Positions 52,270 through 60,653 of a DNA stretch of 64,000 nucleotides are shown in pieces. Within the stretch, counting starts at the first letter, position 1; every line of letters starts with the position of its first letter. The notes under the pieces were generated by a model that did no database searches, had not been told where the DNA came from, and saw only the letters and a list, made by a program, of their open reading frames with translations. The DNA is taken from positions 9,225,001 through 9,289,000 of the forward strand of contig NZ_CP109487.1 of NCBI RefSeq assembly GCF_036227605.1. The letters are read 5' to 3'. The position numbers and the translations under genes were made by a program. This DNA comes from Streptomyces sp. NBC_01439 (lineage in GTDB: Bacteria > Actinomycetota > Actinomycetes > Streptomycetales > Streptomycetaceae).

Positions 52270-53247
52270 TCACTGGGAGGATCGGGGCCCCGCGGCCCGG
52301 CGAAGCCTGTTGGCGATCGCGAGGCCCAGCCCCTCCTCCACCGGCAGGGACGCGACGATGAGGTCGCATCCCTGCTGGTCGAGCTCACGCAGGAACCCGT
52401 ACAGCCCGTGCGCGTAGGCGTCCAGCGAACCGGGCAGGGGCACCACGACGTGCGCCTTCACCGCAGCGTCGGCGAGGGGCGGGGGAAGAAGGACGCCTAC
52501 CTGGTGCCCCGCCTGCTGGGCGAGCTCGGCTTCGGCGACGACCTTCTCCGGCTCGACGAGGACGACCCGGGCACGCGGCGCGTAGTGCGACGGGTGCTGG
52601 CCCGGTACCCGGACATCGCTCGTAGACGGGACCACGACCGGGTGCCCCAGCACCGCTTCGAGGTCCTCACGCGTCACCCCGCCCGGCCGCAGGATGCTCG
52701 GGGTCTCACCCGTGACGTCGACGATGGTCGACTCGACGCCAACCTGGCAGGAGCCGCCGTCCAGGACGAAATCGACGGCGTCACCGAGCTCCGCCCGAAC
52801 GTGGTCGGCGGTGGTGGGGCTGACCGAGCCGAAGCGATTCGCGGACGGGGCCGTGATGCCGCCGCCGAAGGCCGACAGCAGCGCGAGGGCAACGGGATGG
52901 TCGGGCACGCGCACGGCCACCGTCTCCAGACCATCGGTGGCTTCGAGCGGCACGCGGTGGCCGCGCCGCAGGACCAGGGTCAGCGGCCCGGGCCAGAAGT
53001 GTTCAGCCAGTAGGCGCGCGGCCGCGGGCACCTCCTCGACCCAGGCGTCCAGCTCGTCCGCAGCGGCGATGTGGACGATCAGCGGGTGAGAGGCCGGCCG
53101 CCCCTTGACCTGGAAGATCCGCGCCACGGCAATGGGGTCCTCGACATCCGCGCCCAGACCGTAGACGGTCTCGGTCGGCAAGGCCACCAGGCCCCCCGCC
53201 CGCAGCACGTCCGCTGCCCTCTCGATGTCAGTGGTTACTGTCGCCAC
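52270..53247 (-). CDS. Sua5/YwlC-type threonylcarbamoyl-AMP synthase
   Basis: 325 aa with both domains of the Sua5 type: the YrdC domain (about 1-205: LPTETVYGLGADVEDP, FQVKGRPASHPLIVHI, FWPGPLTLVL, ITAPSANRFGSVSPT, ESTIVDVTG, ILRPGGVT) and the C-terminal Sua5 domain (PGQHPSHYAPRARVVLV onward). It makes the t6A precursor for tRNAs decoding ANN. In streptomycetes this is normally a single core gene in the chromosome centre, so this may be an additional copy. ATG 53247. Confidence 0.93.
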   Translation of the reverse strand: MATVTTDIERAADVLRAGGLVALPTETVYGLGADVEDPIAVARIFQVKGRPASHPLIVHIAAADELDAWVEEVPAAARLLAEHFWPGPLTLVLRRGHRVPLEATDGLETVAVRVPDHPVALALLSAFGGGITAPSANRFGSVSPTTADHVRAELGDAVDFVLDGGSCQVGVESTIVDVTGETPSILRPGGVTREDLEAVLGHPVVVPSTSDVRVPGQHPSHYAPRARVVLVEPEKVVAEAELAQQAGHQVGVLLPPPLADAAVKAHVVVPLPGSLDAYAHGLYGFLRELDQQGCDLIVASLPVEEGLGLAIANRLRRAAGPRSSQ

Positions 53248-53411
53248 CCTCGTACTTCCCTCTCACGATTCCGTTCACCACGTACCTGATCCCGCCGGCG
53301 TATGACCAAGAGACCCATGCACGCCTTACCACCTCCATGAGGCCGCCCAGGCCGGATGGCCCGGTCGCGCTGACCGGCCGACATCAGGGCGGGCTCGAAG
53401 AGGATCGGACG

Positions 53412-53642
53412 CTCGGCCGTCCTTCGCCTCGAATTCCACGGCGACCACATCGAGATCCGCGTCACCGACACCAGCCCCGAACCGGCAGAGCCCCGCCTGC
53501 CACGGACCGACGGGACCGGCGGCTACGGATGGCACCTCATCGACCGCCTCACCACCCACACCGAACCCACCCCCTGCGGAGGCACGACGGGCGGGTCATC
53601 GTGCCGACGTCAGCGGGGGCCCGTGGACGACTGCCCCCGCTG
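53412..53642 (+). pseudogene. fragment of an anti-sigma-type ATPase (HATPase_c) gene
   Basis: The plus strand encodes LRLEFHGDHIEIRVTDTSPE and GTGGYGWHLIDRLTTH, the second half of RsbW-like kinases of streptomycetes (V-D-SP...GGxGLxLVDxL). No start or N-box remains. Confidence 0.6.
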
Positions 53643-53649
53643 ACGTCGG
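53604..53649 (-). terminator. very strong hairpin terminator of the ESX-like operon
   Basis: CCGACGTCAGCGGGGG (53604-53619) pairs perfectly with CCCCCGCTGACGTCGG (53634-53649), a 16-bp stem, 2 bp after the stop of the last gene of the minus-strand operon. Confidence 0.88.
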
Positions 53650-53651
53650 TT

Positions 53652-54239
53652 CTACGCCTCGCAGCCGTACTTCTTGGCGAGCTTGGTGGCGGCTTCCCGC
53701 ACCACGGCCGCATTGTTGCTGATCTCGGGGGCGTCCCGGTCGACGAGGTCCTTCTCCTCTTTCTCCCCCTTCTTGGAGGGCGCCATGAGCGTCACCGCGA
53801 TGTTCGGCGCCGTCGAGCCCATGCGGGCGGCACAGCCGGCGGGCAGGTTGGCCTCGGCCCTGTCGGGAAGCGCCCAGCCGGTGAAGCCGGGGCCGAGGGG
53901 GACGGAGTCCTTGGGCTTGTAGTGAGGGTCGTTCCGGTTGTCTTCGATGATCAGGGTGTAGACCCCTCGGGGGTAGTCGCTGTCCGCGTTGGCGCGCAGC
54001 ACCTGGCACCCCTTGAACACCGCGTGATCGGTGCTCTTGCCCTTGCTCTCCCACTCCTCCGTGCTGGCCTCGCCCCCCTTGCCGTCGTCGATCAGTTCCG
54101 CCGTCTGCCGGCTGAGCGCCCCATGGCACAGTGTCTGCGGTAGCGGCGGCTTCTCGTCGTCAGGCCAGAAGCTCGCCGTCACGACGGCCACCCCGGCGGC
54201 GCCGAGCACGACGGTCAGCGGCAGCCACTTCTTGTTCAT
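53652..54239 (-). CDS. exported or membrane-anchored protein of the ESX-like locus
   Basis: 195 aa, ATG 54239 with GAGGG upstream. One N-terminal transmembrane/signal segment (WLPLTVVLGAAGVAVVTASF), then an acidic extracytoplasmic domain with three to four Cys (TLCHGALS, KGCQVLRA, PAGCAARMG, KKYGCEA). Same orientation as, and 290 bp beyond, the membrane paralogue gene. Related proteins recur near ESX/WXG-type loci of streptomycetes. Function unknown. Confidence 0.7.
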   Translation of the reverse strand: MNKKWLPLTVVLGAAGVAVVTASFWPDDEKPPLPQTLCHGALSRQTAELIDDGKGGEASTEEWESKGKSTDHAVFKGCQVLRANADSDYPRGVYTLIIEDNRNDPHYKPKDSVPLGPGFTGWALPDRAEANLPAGCAARMGSTAPNIAVTLMAPSKKGEKEEKDLVDRDAPEISNNAAVVREAATKLAKKYGCEA

Positions 54240-54531
54240 CGGTATCCCTCGGAGGAAGACGGCGGTCGCTGCCCCGCATCACGCTGTCGACGGCGGACCG
54301 GCGCGTAGCGTTCTGCCGTCGTCGGCGTTGTCCTGTGGTGGGGGAGTGCACCCGCTTGAGCGGGGCGGTTCACGGGGGAAGGGCGTTGCCCCCGTCCCCG
54401 GGTGCATGGGTGGTGTTGGCTGCGGTGCGAAACGGTTCTGCGATGTCTGGCCGGCGGCCACGGGTCGGACGGAAGGGCCTGCTTCGTGGCGGCGGTGAAG
54501 GCTGGGCTTTCTCGCAGTGAAGCCCGAGGGC

Positions 54532-55500
54532 TCAGTGCTTAGTTTCCTGGTGGGCGTTGCGGGCGCTGTTTTCCACTTTGGTGAGCAGGTCCTGCCGGGT
54601 GGGCTCGTCCATGGTGCGGGTGTGTGCCCAGGTGCGGGCCATGTCAAGGCCCTGGGCACGCAGGTGTTCCGCGCGTTGCTGTTCGGGGGTGTTCTTGAGT
54701 TCCTGGAGCCACGTGGCGGTGAGGCGACCGGCCGACTCCGATTGGTTTGCCTGTTCGGTGAGCAGACGGTCGAAGACCGTGGTGTGCCATTTTCGGGCCT
54801 CTTGGGCGTCCTGGCTTACGGCTGCGTCGGCGATGCCGTCGAGGATGCCGAGGGCGCGGGCGTTCTTCGTCGGTGGCAGGGAGAGGTCTACGCCGGTCGC
54901 GTCCGCAGGGACGGCCGCAAGCTGGGCAGCCGCGGTGTGGGTCTCCGCCATTCGCAGCAGGGCGTACGCCTGGGGATCCACCGCCACCGCGCGCAGGGTT
55001 TTCGTGAGCACGTTGTTCCAGACCGACAGGTGGTATGTACCATCGGCTTCCCAGGGCGACTTGTTGTCGCCCGCGTTCACTATGTACTCGTTGTCAAGAC
55101 CGGCGAGCATCTCATGTACGTCGGGGGCGTAGTCGGCCAGGGCGGTGGCAAGGGGCACCCTCAAGGCGGGGTCGATCTCGATCTTCTGCGACTGCACCCA
55201 GCCGAGCGCAAAGACAACATCTTTCATCGCCTGCGCCTGCGCCTGGGTGTGACGCCCCGGTTGGCTGCCCGTAGTCGCCTTTACGATCGCCTCTCCGATC
55301 GCCGCGCAACTGATGCCGGGGTGGACAGAGTGCCCCACCGACTTCTGCACCCTCGTGTCTTCGGCCAGGCCGTTACAAGTAGGGGCCGTCTCGCGCCCGA
55401 CGAGGAACCAGGCAACGAATCCGCCCAGCAGCGCCAGGCATACTCCTGCCGCAGCCCAAGCCTTCGCCGACACGGCTCGGCGTCCTGTGCTCCCCGTCAT
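54532..55500 (-). CDS. membrane-anchored paralogue of the secreted protein's C-terminal domain
   Basis: 322 aa from ATG 55500. One transmembrane helix (WAAAGVCLALLGGFVAWFLV) near the N-terminus, then an extracytoplasmic domain. RHTQAQAQAMKDVVFALG and VPLATALADYAPDVHEMLAG then LDNEYI align with PHTEGQARIMHDVIGGLG and EPLARALGTYTADTHEILGG then LDSKYI of the upstream gene; later RALGILDGIAD matches TALGVMSSIRE. So it is a tethered copy of the C-terminal domain of its neighbour, 33 bp downstream in the operon. An immunity or sequestering role is plausible but inferred. Confidence 0.75.
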   Translation of the reverse strand: MTGSTGRRAVSAKAWAAAGVCLALLGGFVAWFLVGRETAPTCNGLAEDTRVQKSVGHSVHPGISCAAIGEAIVKATTGSQPGRHTQAQAQAMKDVVFALGWVQSQKIEIDPALRVPLATALADYAPDVHEMLAGLDNEYIVNAGDNKSPWEADGTYHLSVWNNVLTKTLRAVAVDPQAYALLRMAETHTAAAQLAAVPADATGVDLSLPPTKNARALGILDGIADAAVSQDAQEARKWHTTVFDRLLTEQANQSESAGRLTATWLQELKNTPEQQRAEHLRAQGLDMARTWAHTRTMDEPTRQDLLTKVENSARNAHQETKH

Positions 55501-55532
55501 CGATGTCCCCACTTCTCTGCCTGCCTGCCCGA

Positions 55533-56597
55533 TCAGTTCGTCGTGTCGGTCAGGTATTTGTGTGCTGTCTCCGTACCGCGGACCCGGCCTTCGAGGACAT
55601 CGCGGGTGTAGTCCTGGACGTCGCTCTCCGAGATGTCGGCCCGGTCGTTGGCCCATTCGCGGATCAGGATCGGCGCCTGGGTGTTGACGGAAAGGTACTC
55701 GTCCGCGATCTGGGGGTTGACCTTGGCATCGACCTCTCCCTTCATCCGGTTGCCCCACTCCCAGGCCCAGGTGTCCACGCCGCGCTGGATCGCGTCGCCG
55801 AAGGCGAGCGAGACACCGCCGGCCGTGGTGAAGTACATGGGAGTCACCGCACCGCCGATGACGTGGTAGGCGAGCTTCGCCTTCCAGTCGGCCTCGCTGT
55901 ACCCGGCCATCCGGCCGTCGTTGATCACGTCCTCCCGGATGGAGCTCATGACGCCCAGAGCCGTACCCGCTTTGTTGATCGGGTTGGTGAGCTCCGATCC
56001 GTGCGCTCCCTTGGGGATCTCTTCGAGGGAGAGGTCGATGTACCGGGATTCCGCCTTGTGGAGCGTTCCGTAGGCCTCGGGGTCCTCCGAGAGGCCACGC
56101 ATGAACTGCACCAGATCCTTCTGGCTGACCGCCATGTGGATCTTGTCGCCGTCTTGGAAGTAGCCGGCCCCGGAAGCGGAGATGTACTTGGAGTCCAGGC
56201 CTCCGAGGATCTCGTGGGTGTCGGCGGTGTAGGTGCCCAGGGCGCGGGCCAGGGGCTCGCGCATGTTCTCGTGGACGCTCTGGTCGGGTCCGAGCCCGCC
56301 GATCACGTCGTGCATGATGCGCGCCTGTCCCTCGGTGTGCGGGGTCGCCGGCCGAGGTTCCTGGTTCGGGCCGAGCGGCGTATGGCCGGTCGTGCCGGAT
56401 TCAAGGAGCAGTCCCAGACCGGTGCGGGCGTCCTTGCCCTCACTCTCGATGTCGCTGCGTGTCTCGATCTCGCCGTGCCAGACGGGAGTGTCGTCGAACT
56501 TCCAGTCGCGTTCCTTCAGCAGGTACTGGAGGTTGTCGTTCTTGTGGTCTGCACCCGGGTCGAGATACGAGGTGGCGGCGGCGGGGTCCTTGGACAT
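55533..56597 (-). CDS. C-terminal portion of the large DUF6571-like/WXG-locus protein (after an in-frame TGA)
   Basis: This frame is the exact in-phase continuation of the gene above it: after TGA (56634-56636) the codons read FANDPLDGLLGIMSKDPAAA and on, with ATG 56597 as the first internal start. No ribosome-binding site is evident before that ATG. The 354 residues are helical and contain the domain duplicated in the downstream membrane protein (PHTEGQARIMHDVIGGLG). One hydrophobic stretch (YHVIGGAVTPMYFTTAGGVS) is present. Made only if the TGA is read through or reinitiated. Confidence 0.7.
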   Translation of the reverse strand: MSKDPAAATSYLDPGADHKNDNLQYLLKERDWKFDDTPVWHGEIETRSDIESEGKDARTGLGLLLESGTTGHTPLGPNQEPRPATPHTEGQARIMHDVIGGLGPDQSVHENMREPLARALGTYTADTHEILGGLDSKYISASGAGYFQDGDKIHMAVSQKDLVQFMRGLSEDPEAYGTLHKAESRYIDLSLEEIPKGAHGSELTNPINKAGTALGVMSSIREDVINDGRMAGYSEADWKAKLAYHVIGGAVTPMYFTTAGGVSLAFGDAIQRGVDTWAWEWGNRMKGEVDAKVNPQIADEYLSVNTQAPILIREWANDRADISESDVQDYTRDVLEGRVRGTETAHKYLTDTTN

Positions 56598-56633
56598 GAT
56601 GCCGAGCAGGCCGTCGAGCGGGTCGTTGGCGAA

Positions 56634-57812
56634 TCATCCGCCGTTCTTGCCGCTGAAGTCGCCCTGCAGATCCCAGACGTTCGGATCGCCGCCGCGCTTC
56701 TTGTCCTCGGCCGAGCGGATGTCGTCCGCCAGGTCGTGCAGGAACGGCGCCGAGTATCCGTCGCCGCTCTGCATCAGCGTGATCAGACTCTGATAGCCCC
56801 GGACCTGCTGCTCCCCGTGGCGACGACTGATGACGTTCGGAGCCTCGGCGGCTACCGCTAGGTCGAACTTCTCGACACCGGCCTTCTTCAGCTGCTCCCG
56901 GAAGTCCTTGTAGAACTTCGACTTCGGGTCCTGCATCGCGTTGGACAGAGAGTTGGCGAGCCCCTTCTCCAGGTCCAGGTAGGTCTGCTTGCCCGTTTTG
57001 TCATCCTGATACGCCAGGTCGTTGAGCTTGTTCGTGAACTTGAGCGTGTTCTGGGCACCCATCCCGTTGAGGAAGGTCTGGTTGAACTCGGTGCTCTTGG
57101 CGTTGTCGCGGAAGGAACGGTCCAGCTCGGCGTAGTCGGCTGCCGACACCTTGTCGCCGCTGTTGATACGAGTGGCGATGTCCTCGGCGTTACGGGCCTC
57201 GTACACCTCGATGTCGCCCTGCGCGTCGGCGTTGAAGCCGTTGAGGGTTCCGTCGTTGCCCTTGCCGAAGGCGTCCTTGTTGCTGTCCACCACGACCGCC
57301 CCAAGGGCGATCTTGACGCCGTGGTCGGCTTCGGAGACGGCCTTGACCCGGTCGTTGATGTGCTGCTGCCACTTGTTGACCGCGTCACGGCTGGTGGTTT
57401 GGCCGTCCGGGTCGTGGTGATAGGCGCTGCGCTCGGCGGGAGTCAGTTTGGCGTAGTCGAATGCGACCGTGCCCTGCTCCGAGACGGTCATGCCCGCCTT
57501 GATCGCGTCGTCGCGCGCGGACTCGAGGCGCTTCTTCAGGTCGGCGAACTGGGTGTGGGCATCGCGCAGCAGGCTCTCGACCGCCTTTGCTTGGATCTGC
57601 GCTGCGGAGTACTCGTACCGTGTGGCCGCGAAGCTCGTTTGGGCGACGCCGACACTGACACCGCTCCAGTCGGGCCCCATGGTGATCTTCTGGACACTGT
57701 CGCCGTAACGGGTCTCGACCTTCCTCAGCTCGCCCGCCATATCGTCCCACTTGCCCGCTGCCGTCGTCAGCAGGCCCAGGTCGGTCGACATCACTTCGTG
57801 GTACGTCAACAT
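56634..57812 (-). CDS. N-terminal portion of the large DUF6571-like/WXG-locus protein, ended by an in-frame TGA
   Basis: 392 aa from ATG 57812 (AAGGCGGAG upstream). The first 110 residues are a WXG100-like helical hairpin (LTTAAGKWDDMAGELRKVET; PDWSGVSVGVAQ gives the W-S-G turn; AHTQFADLKKRLESARDDAI), followed by helical regions with HDPDGQTTSRDAVNKWQQHI. Streptomycete DUF6571-type proteins have this layout and about 750 residues; with the C-terminal part this gene would give 759. The final GKNGG-TGA-FANDP suggests TGG (Trp) changed to TGA. Confidence 0.8.
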   Translation of the reverse strand: MLTYHEVMSTDLGLLTTAAGKWDDMAGELRKVETRYGDSVQKITMGPDWSGVSVGVAQTSFAATRYEYSAAQIQAKAVESLLRDAHTQFADLKKRLESARDDAIKAGMTVSEQGTVAFDYAKLTPAERSAYHHDPDGQTTSRDAVNKWQQHINDRVKAVSEADHGVKIALGAVVVDSNKDAFGKGNDGTLNGFNADAQGDIEVYEARNAEDIATRINSGDKVSAADYAELDRSFRDNAKSTEFNQTFLNGMGAQNTLKFTNKLNDLAYQDDKTGKQTYLDLEKGLANSLSNAMQDPKSKFYKDFREQLKKAGVEKFDLAVAAEAPNVISRRHGEQQVRGYQSLITLMQSGDGYSAPFLHDLADDIRSAEDKKRGGDPNVWDLQGDFSGKNGG

Positions 57813-57825
57813 GTACTGCTCCGCC

Positions 57826-58254
57826 TTACAGACCGTTGAGCTTCGAGTGGGTGCCCAGGGGACGGAACCCGTCCCCCGTGCCGAGGTCGTTCTGTACGAA
57901 CAGGCCCGAGGCGCCGCGCAGCGATCCCTTTTCAGAACCGAGCCGGCCCATCAGGACTTTCACCTGCTGGTCCCACGTGTCCGCCACCTTCTTCAGCCCC
58001 ACTGCCGCGTCCCAGCCGTCGAAGCCCTTGACCGCGGTGTTGGTGCTCTCGTCCGCGTGCTCCGTCGCCTTCTTGGTGTTCGGCTCGAGCTCGGTCTGAA
58101 TGGTGTTTGCGGCAGACCTCTTCTGCGCCGGCGTCGAAGCGAAAGTCCCACCGCCACCGCCGTCGGCCGCCGGAACACTGTTGAGCCGCATCGCCGCCTG
58201 ATCTGCGGCCCTTGCTCTCTCGCCGCCCCACTCCTGCGTGAAGTCCCCCGACAC
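57826..58254 (-). CDS. small WXG100/ESX-like helical protein
   Basis: 142 aa, ATG 58254, first gene of the operon and 13 bp upstream of the next start. A helical N-terminus (TQEWGGERARAADQAAMRLN), a Gly-rich break, then a long helix pair with FDGWDAAVGLKKVADTWDQQ containing the GW turn. Its size and position match the small partner in type VII secretion-like loci. It could be a chaperone or co-secreted partner of the large protein. No EccC ATPase gene is in the window. Confidence 0.7.
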   Translation of the reverse strand: MSGDFTQEWGGERARAADQAAMRLNSVPAADGGGGGTFASTPAQKRSAANTIQTELEPNTKKATEHADESTNTAVKGFDGWDAAVGLKKVADTWDQQVKVLMGRLGSEKGSLRGASGLFVQNDLGTGDGFRPLGTHSKLNGL

Positions 58255-58988
58255 GACCGTCCCCGTTCAACTCGAAAAGCCTTGTTTCCTGCAGACCGTC
58301 AAACTGCCTGTGTTCGCGGACGAACCACGGATCGACGACGGTCTGGGAGCTGCGAATATGCGCTGTGCCATGCCTGCCGCGTCCAGTACTGCCGCGGCAG
58401 CGACCATCGGATGCCGGGCACGGCGCAGCTCTCCTTGGCACACGGCATTCCTTGATCCTCTCTGTCGCTTCGCGGCAGCACACTGCCGTAGACCGGCAGT
58501 CTTCACCTGCCATCCGCTGCCGGTGGAGGAGACTTCGCTACCTGTGGCGCTGATTCCACGTAAGTGGCTTCGCCGAAGCGATGAGAACGGGGAGGGGGCG
58601 GAGCCGGAAGCGCCGTAAGGGCAGCTGACGAGATGTGCCGAGTGCCTGCGCGACGCCGCCTGCACCACCGGGCGCCGCATGACTCACACCGAGCCGGAGG
58701 CACGCCGCCGACGGGGAGCGGGCTGCAGGGCTGCCCAGCCCACCTGGGTAACGGCACGGCGGCAGCTCATCGATCACGCGTGCGGATTCATTGCGATCGA
58801 GCGCGGCTGCCGATCAGGTCGCGGGACGCGCGTATCTGCGTCGTGAACCGCCCCCACGGGGGGCGGAAAGAGCCTGTTCCGCCACTCCCGATCTGCGGCC
58901 CGGGCCTGGGGGAAGCCTGGGCCCCGTGGCCGCAGCATGCGAGTCTGGGATCAGTCCGATCTTCCCCTCCTGCCAGGAGGCACATGCC
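58255..58988. other. gene-free stretch; promoter region of the ESX-like operon
   Basis: No coding frame is supported. The divergent promoters of the operon (left) and the small membrane protein (right) should lie at its ends. Confidence 0.35.
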
Positions 58989-59165
58989 ATGCTCCGTGCT
59001 CCCTGTCGTGGGCCGGTATCGCCACTCCTTCCCGCCGGTCTCGTCCTCACCGCGGCCGGTCTGGCGCTGTACGTGGTGCCCCGCTGCGGTACGCCGTTGT
59101 TCGCTGTCGGCGCGTTCGTGCTGGCGGTCGTGGCCGCGGTGTGGGTGACGGCCCGCCACCGCTGA
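58989..59165 (+). CDS. small membrane protein
   Basis: 58 aa from ATG 58989, with GGAGG 8 bases upstream. Two hydrophobic helices (SPLLPAGLVLTAAGLALYVV and PLFAVGAFVLAVVAAVWVTA) separated by PRCGT. No family; stand-alone. Confidence 0.6.
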   Translation: MLRAPCRGPVSPLLPAGLVLTAAGLALYVVPRCGTPLFAVGAFVLAVVAAVWVTARHR

Positions 59166-59313
59166 AACGCGCAGCGCGTGGCATGATCGCCACGGACCAG
59201 CGCTGCTGCGCACCGGCATCGGACTGCACTCTTCTGGTGGCACAGACAGCGCCCGTCTGTCTGCGTGGCACCCTTGTTCCGCGCCATAGAGGTGTTGCGA
59301 TCAGGGGGACGAC

Positions 59314-60375
59314 GTGGCTGACCAGGCAGTATCGAACGAGCATGTGGCAGGGCTGCCCGATCTCCTGCACTCTGCCTGTCTCACGGGGCGCCGACTGACC
59401 CGCGCCGAACTCGAGGCCTGCCGGGTCCGGGGGGAACGGGCGGCGGAACTGGGCGTGCCGGTTCGTGGGCCCCTGCGGCAGCACGTGTGCGCGGCTCAGG
59501 AGGCACTTACGACCCTGCCCCCCGCAGCGGCAGGTTCATTGCTGGCCGTGCTGGAGCAGGCGGTGGATGCGTTCGTGGAGGGTTACGAGCGTGCCCAGCA
59601 TCAGGCAGTACGCCAGGAGGAGGCCGCACGTCGGGAGTTCATCGACGACCTGCTGTACGGGCGCAGCGATCTGGGCCGGCTGGCTGAGCGTTCCGAACGG
59701 TTCGGGCTGCGTCTGTCCCAGGCCCACGCGGTGGCCGTGGCGACGGGCCCGGAGCCGTACGGGGACGGGTACCCGGTGGCGCGCGGGATCGAGTCGGCGG
59801 TGCTGGCCCGGTTCGCGGGCCGGCAGATCCTGCTGACCACGAAGGACGGGCGGCTGATCTGTGTGGCCCCCGGAGACCAGCCCGATGTTCTGGCGTTCTT
59901 CGCGAAGCAGGCTTACGCGGCCACCGACGGTGGCCGCGTCGCGATAGGCCGCTCCCACCCCGGTGCCGGGGGCGTGGTGCACTCCTACGAGGAGGCACTG
60001 AACGCCCTGGACCTGGCGGAGCGGATGGGCCTGGAAGGTCCGGTGCTGCACGCCGCGGATCTACTGGTGTATCCGGTCCTGACACGGGACCGGCAGGCGA
60101 TGGCGGACCTTGTGGAAAGCGTGCTGGGCCCACTCCGCAAGGGGCGCGGTGGCGCCCGGCCCTTCATCGACACCCTCACCGCGTATTTCGACAGCGGTTG
60201 CGTCGCGACCGAGACAGCGCGGCGGCTTTCGCTGAGCGTGCGGGCACTGACCTACCGGCTGCAGCGGATCCACAGCCTCACCGGCGCCGACCCAGCCGAC
60301 CCGGTCAACCGCTACACCCTCCAGACCGCGGTGATCGGCGCCCGCCTGCTCGGCTGGCCCGACACCGAGCTGTGA
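59314..60375 (+). CDS. PucR/CdaR-family transcriptional regulator
   Basis: 353 aa from GTG 59314 (GGGGG upstream). N-terminal helical region, a GGDEF-like central domain (FGLRLSQAHAVAVATG; GGRVAIGRSHPGAGGVVHSY), and a C-terminal HTH_30 (LVESVLGPLRKGR; LTAYFDSGCVATETARRLSL then SVRALTYRLQRIHSLTG). Convergent with the ion-transport operon, 10 bp between stops. Its target is not evident; the neighbouring operon is a candidate only by proximity. Confidence 0.9.
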   Translation: MADQAVSNEHVAGLPDLLHSACLTGRRLTRAELEACRVRGERAAELGVPVRGPLRQHVCAAQEALTTLPPAAAGSLLAVLEQAVDAFVEGYERAQHQAVRQEEAARREFIDDLLYGRSDLGRLAERSERFGLRLSQAHAVAVATGPEPYGDGYPVARGIESAVLARFAGRQILLTTKDGRLICVAPGDQPDVLAFFAKQAYAATDGGRVAIGRSHPGAGGVVHSYEEALNALDLAERMGLEGPVLHAADLLVYPVLTRDRQAMADLVESVLGPLRKGRGGARPFIDTLTAYFDSGCVATETARRLSLSVRALTYRLQRIHSLTGADPADPVNRYTLQTAVIGARLLGWPDTEL

Positions 60376-60384
60376 GCCCGCACC

Positions 60385-60606
60385 TCAGCGCGTGCGGTTC
60401 CTGCGGGCCGCCGCCCAGTGCTCCCGGATGCGGCAGCGAAGCCGGTGGGCCACCTGGCCGAGGCTGATCAGCAAGGCGGCGCTCGCCGCACACGCCACCA
60501 GCGAGGCAGGCGCGTCCCTGAGGTGCCCTCCACCCCACAACAACGCGGTGAGCCCACCCCACCACAGGGCGATGGAGACGGCCTCCACGCGCCGGCTGCG
60601 TGCCAT
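60385..60606 (-). CDS. small membrane protein, last gene of the ion-transport operon
   Basis: 73 aa from ATG 60606 with GGGAGG upstream, 48 bp after the permease stop. Two hydrophobic segments (SIALWWGGLTALLWGGG; ASLVACAASAALLISLG) and a basic C-terminus (RLRCRIREHWAAARRNRTR). No family; perhaps an accessory subunit. Confidence 0.65.
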   Translation of the reverse strand: MARSRRVEAVSIALWWGGLTALLWGGGHLRDAPASLVACAASAALLISLGQVAHRLRCRIREHWAAARRNRTR

Positions 60607-60653
60607 GCCGAACCTCCCTTTCTCGCCTTCCCAGTGGAAGGGGCGGTCGGTTC

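Noticed and set aside
56634-56636. TGA as selenocysteine codon
   Set aside because: No following SECIS-like hairpin or selenoprotein family is recognised, and homologous context suggests Trp; nonsense, error or readthrough is more likely.
55503-56861. 452-aa plus-strand frame opposite the large WXG-locus gene
   Set aside because: Shadow frame; coding bias and the domain homology are on the minus strand.
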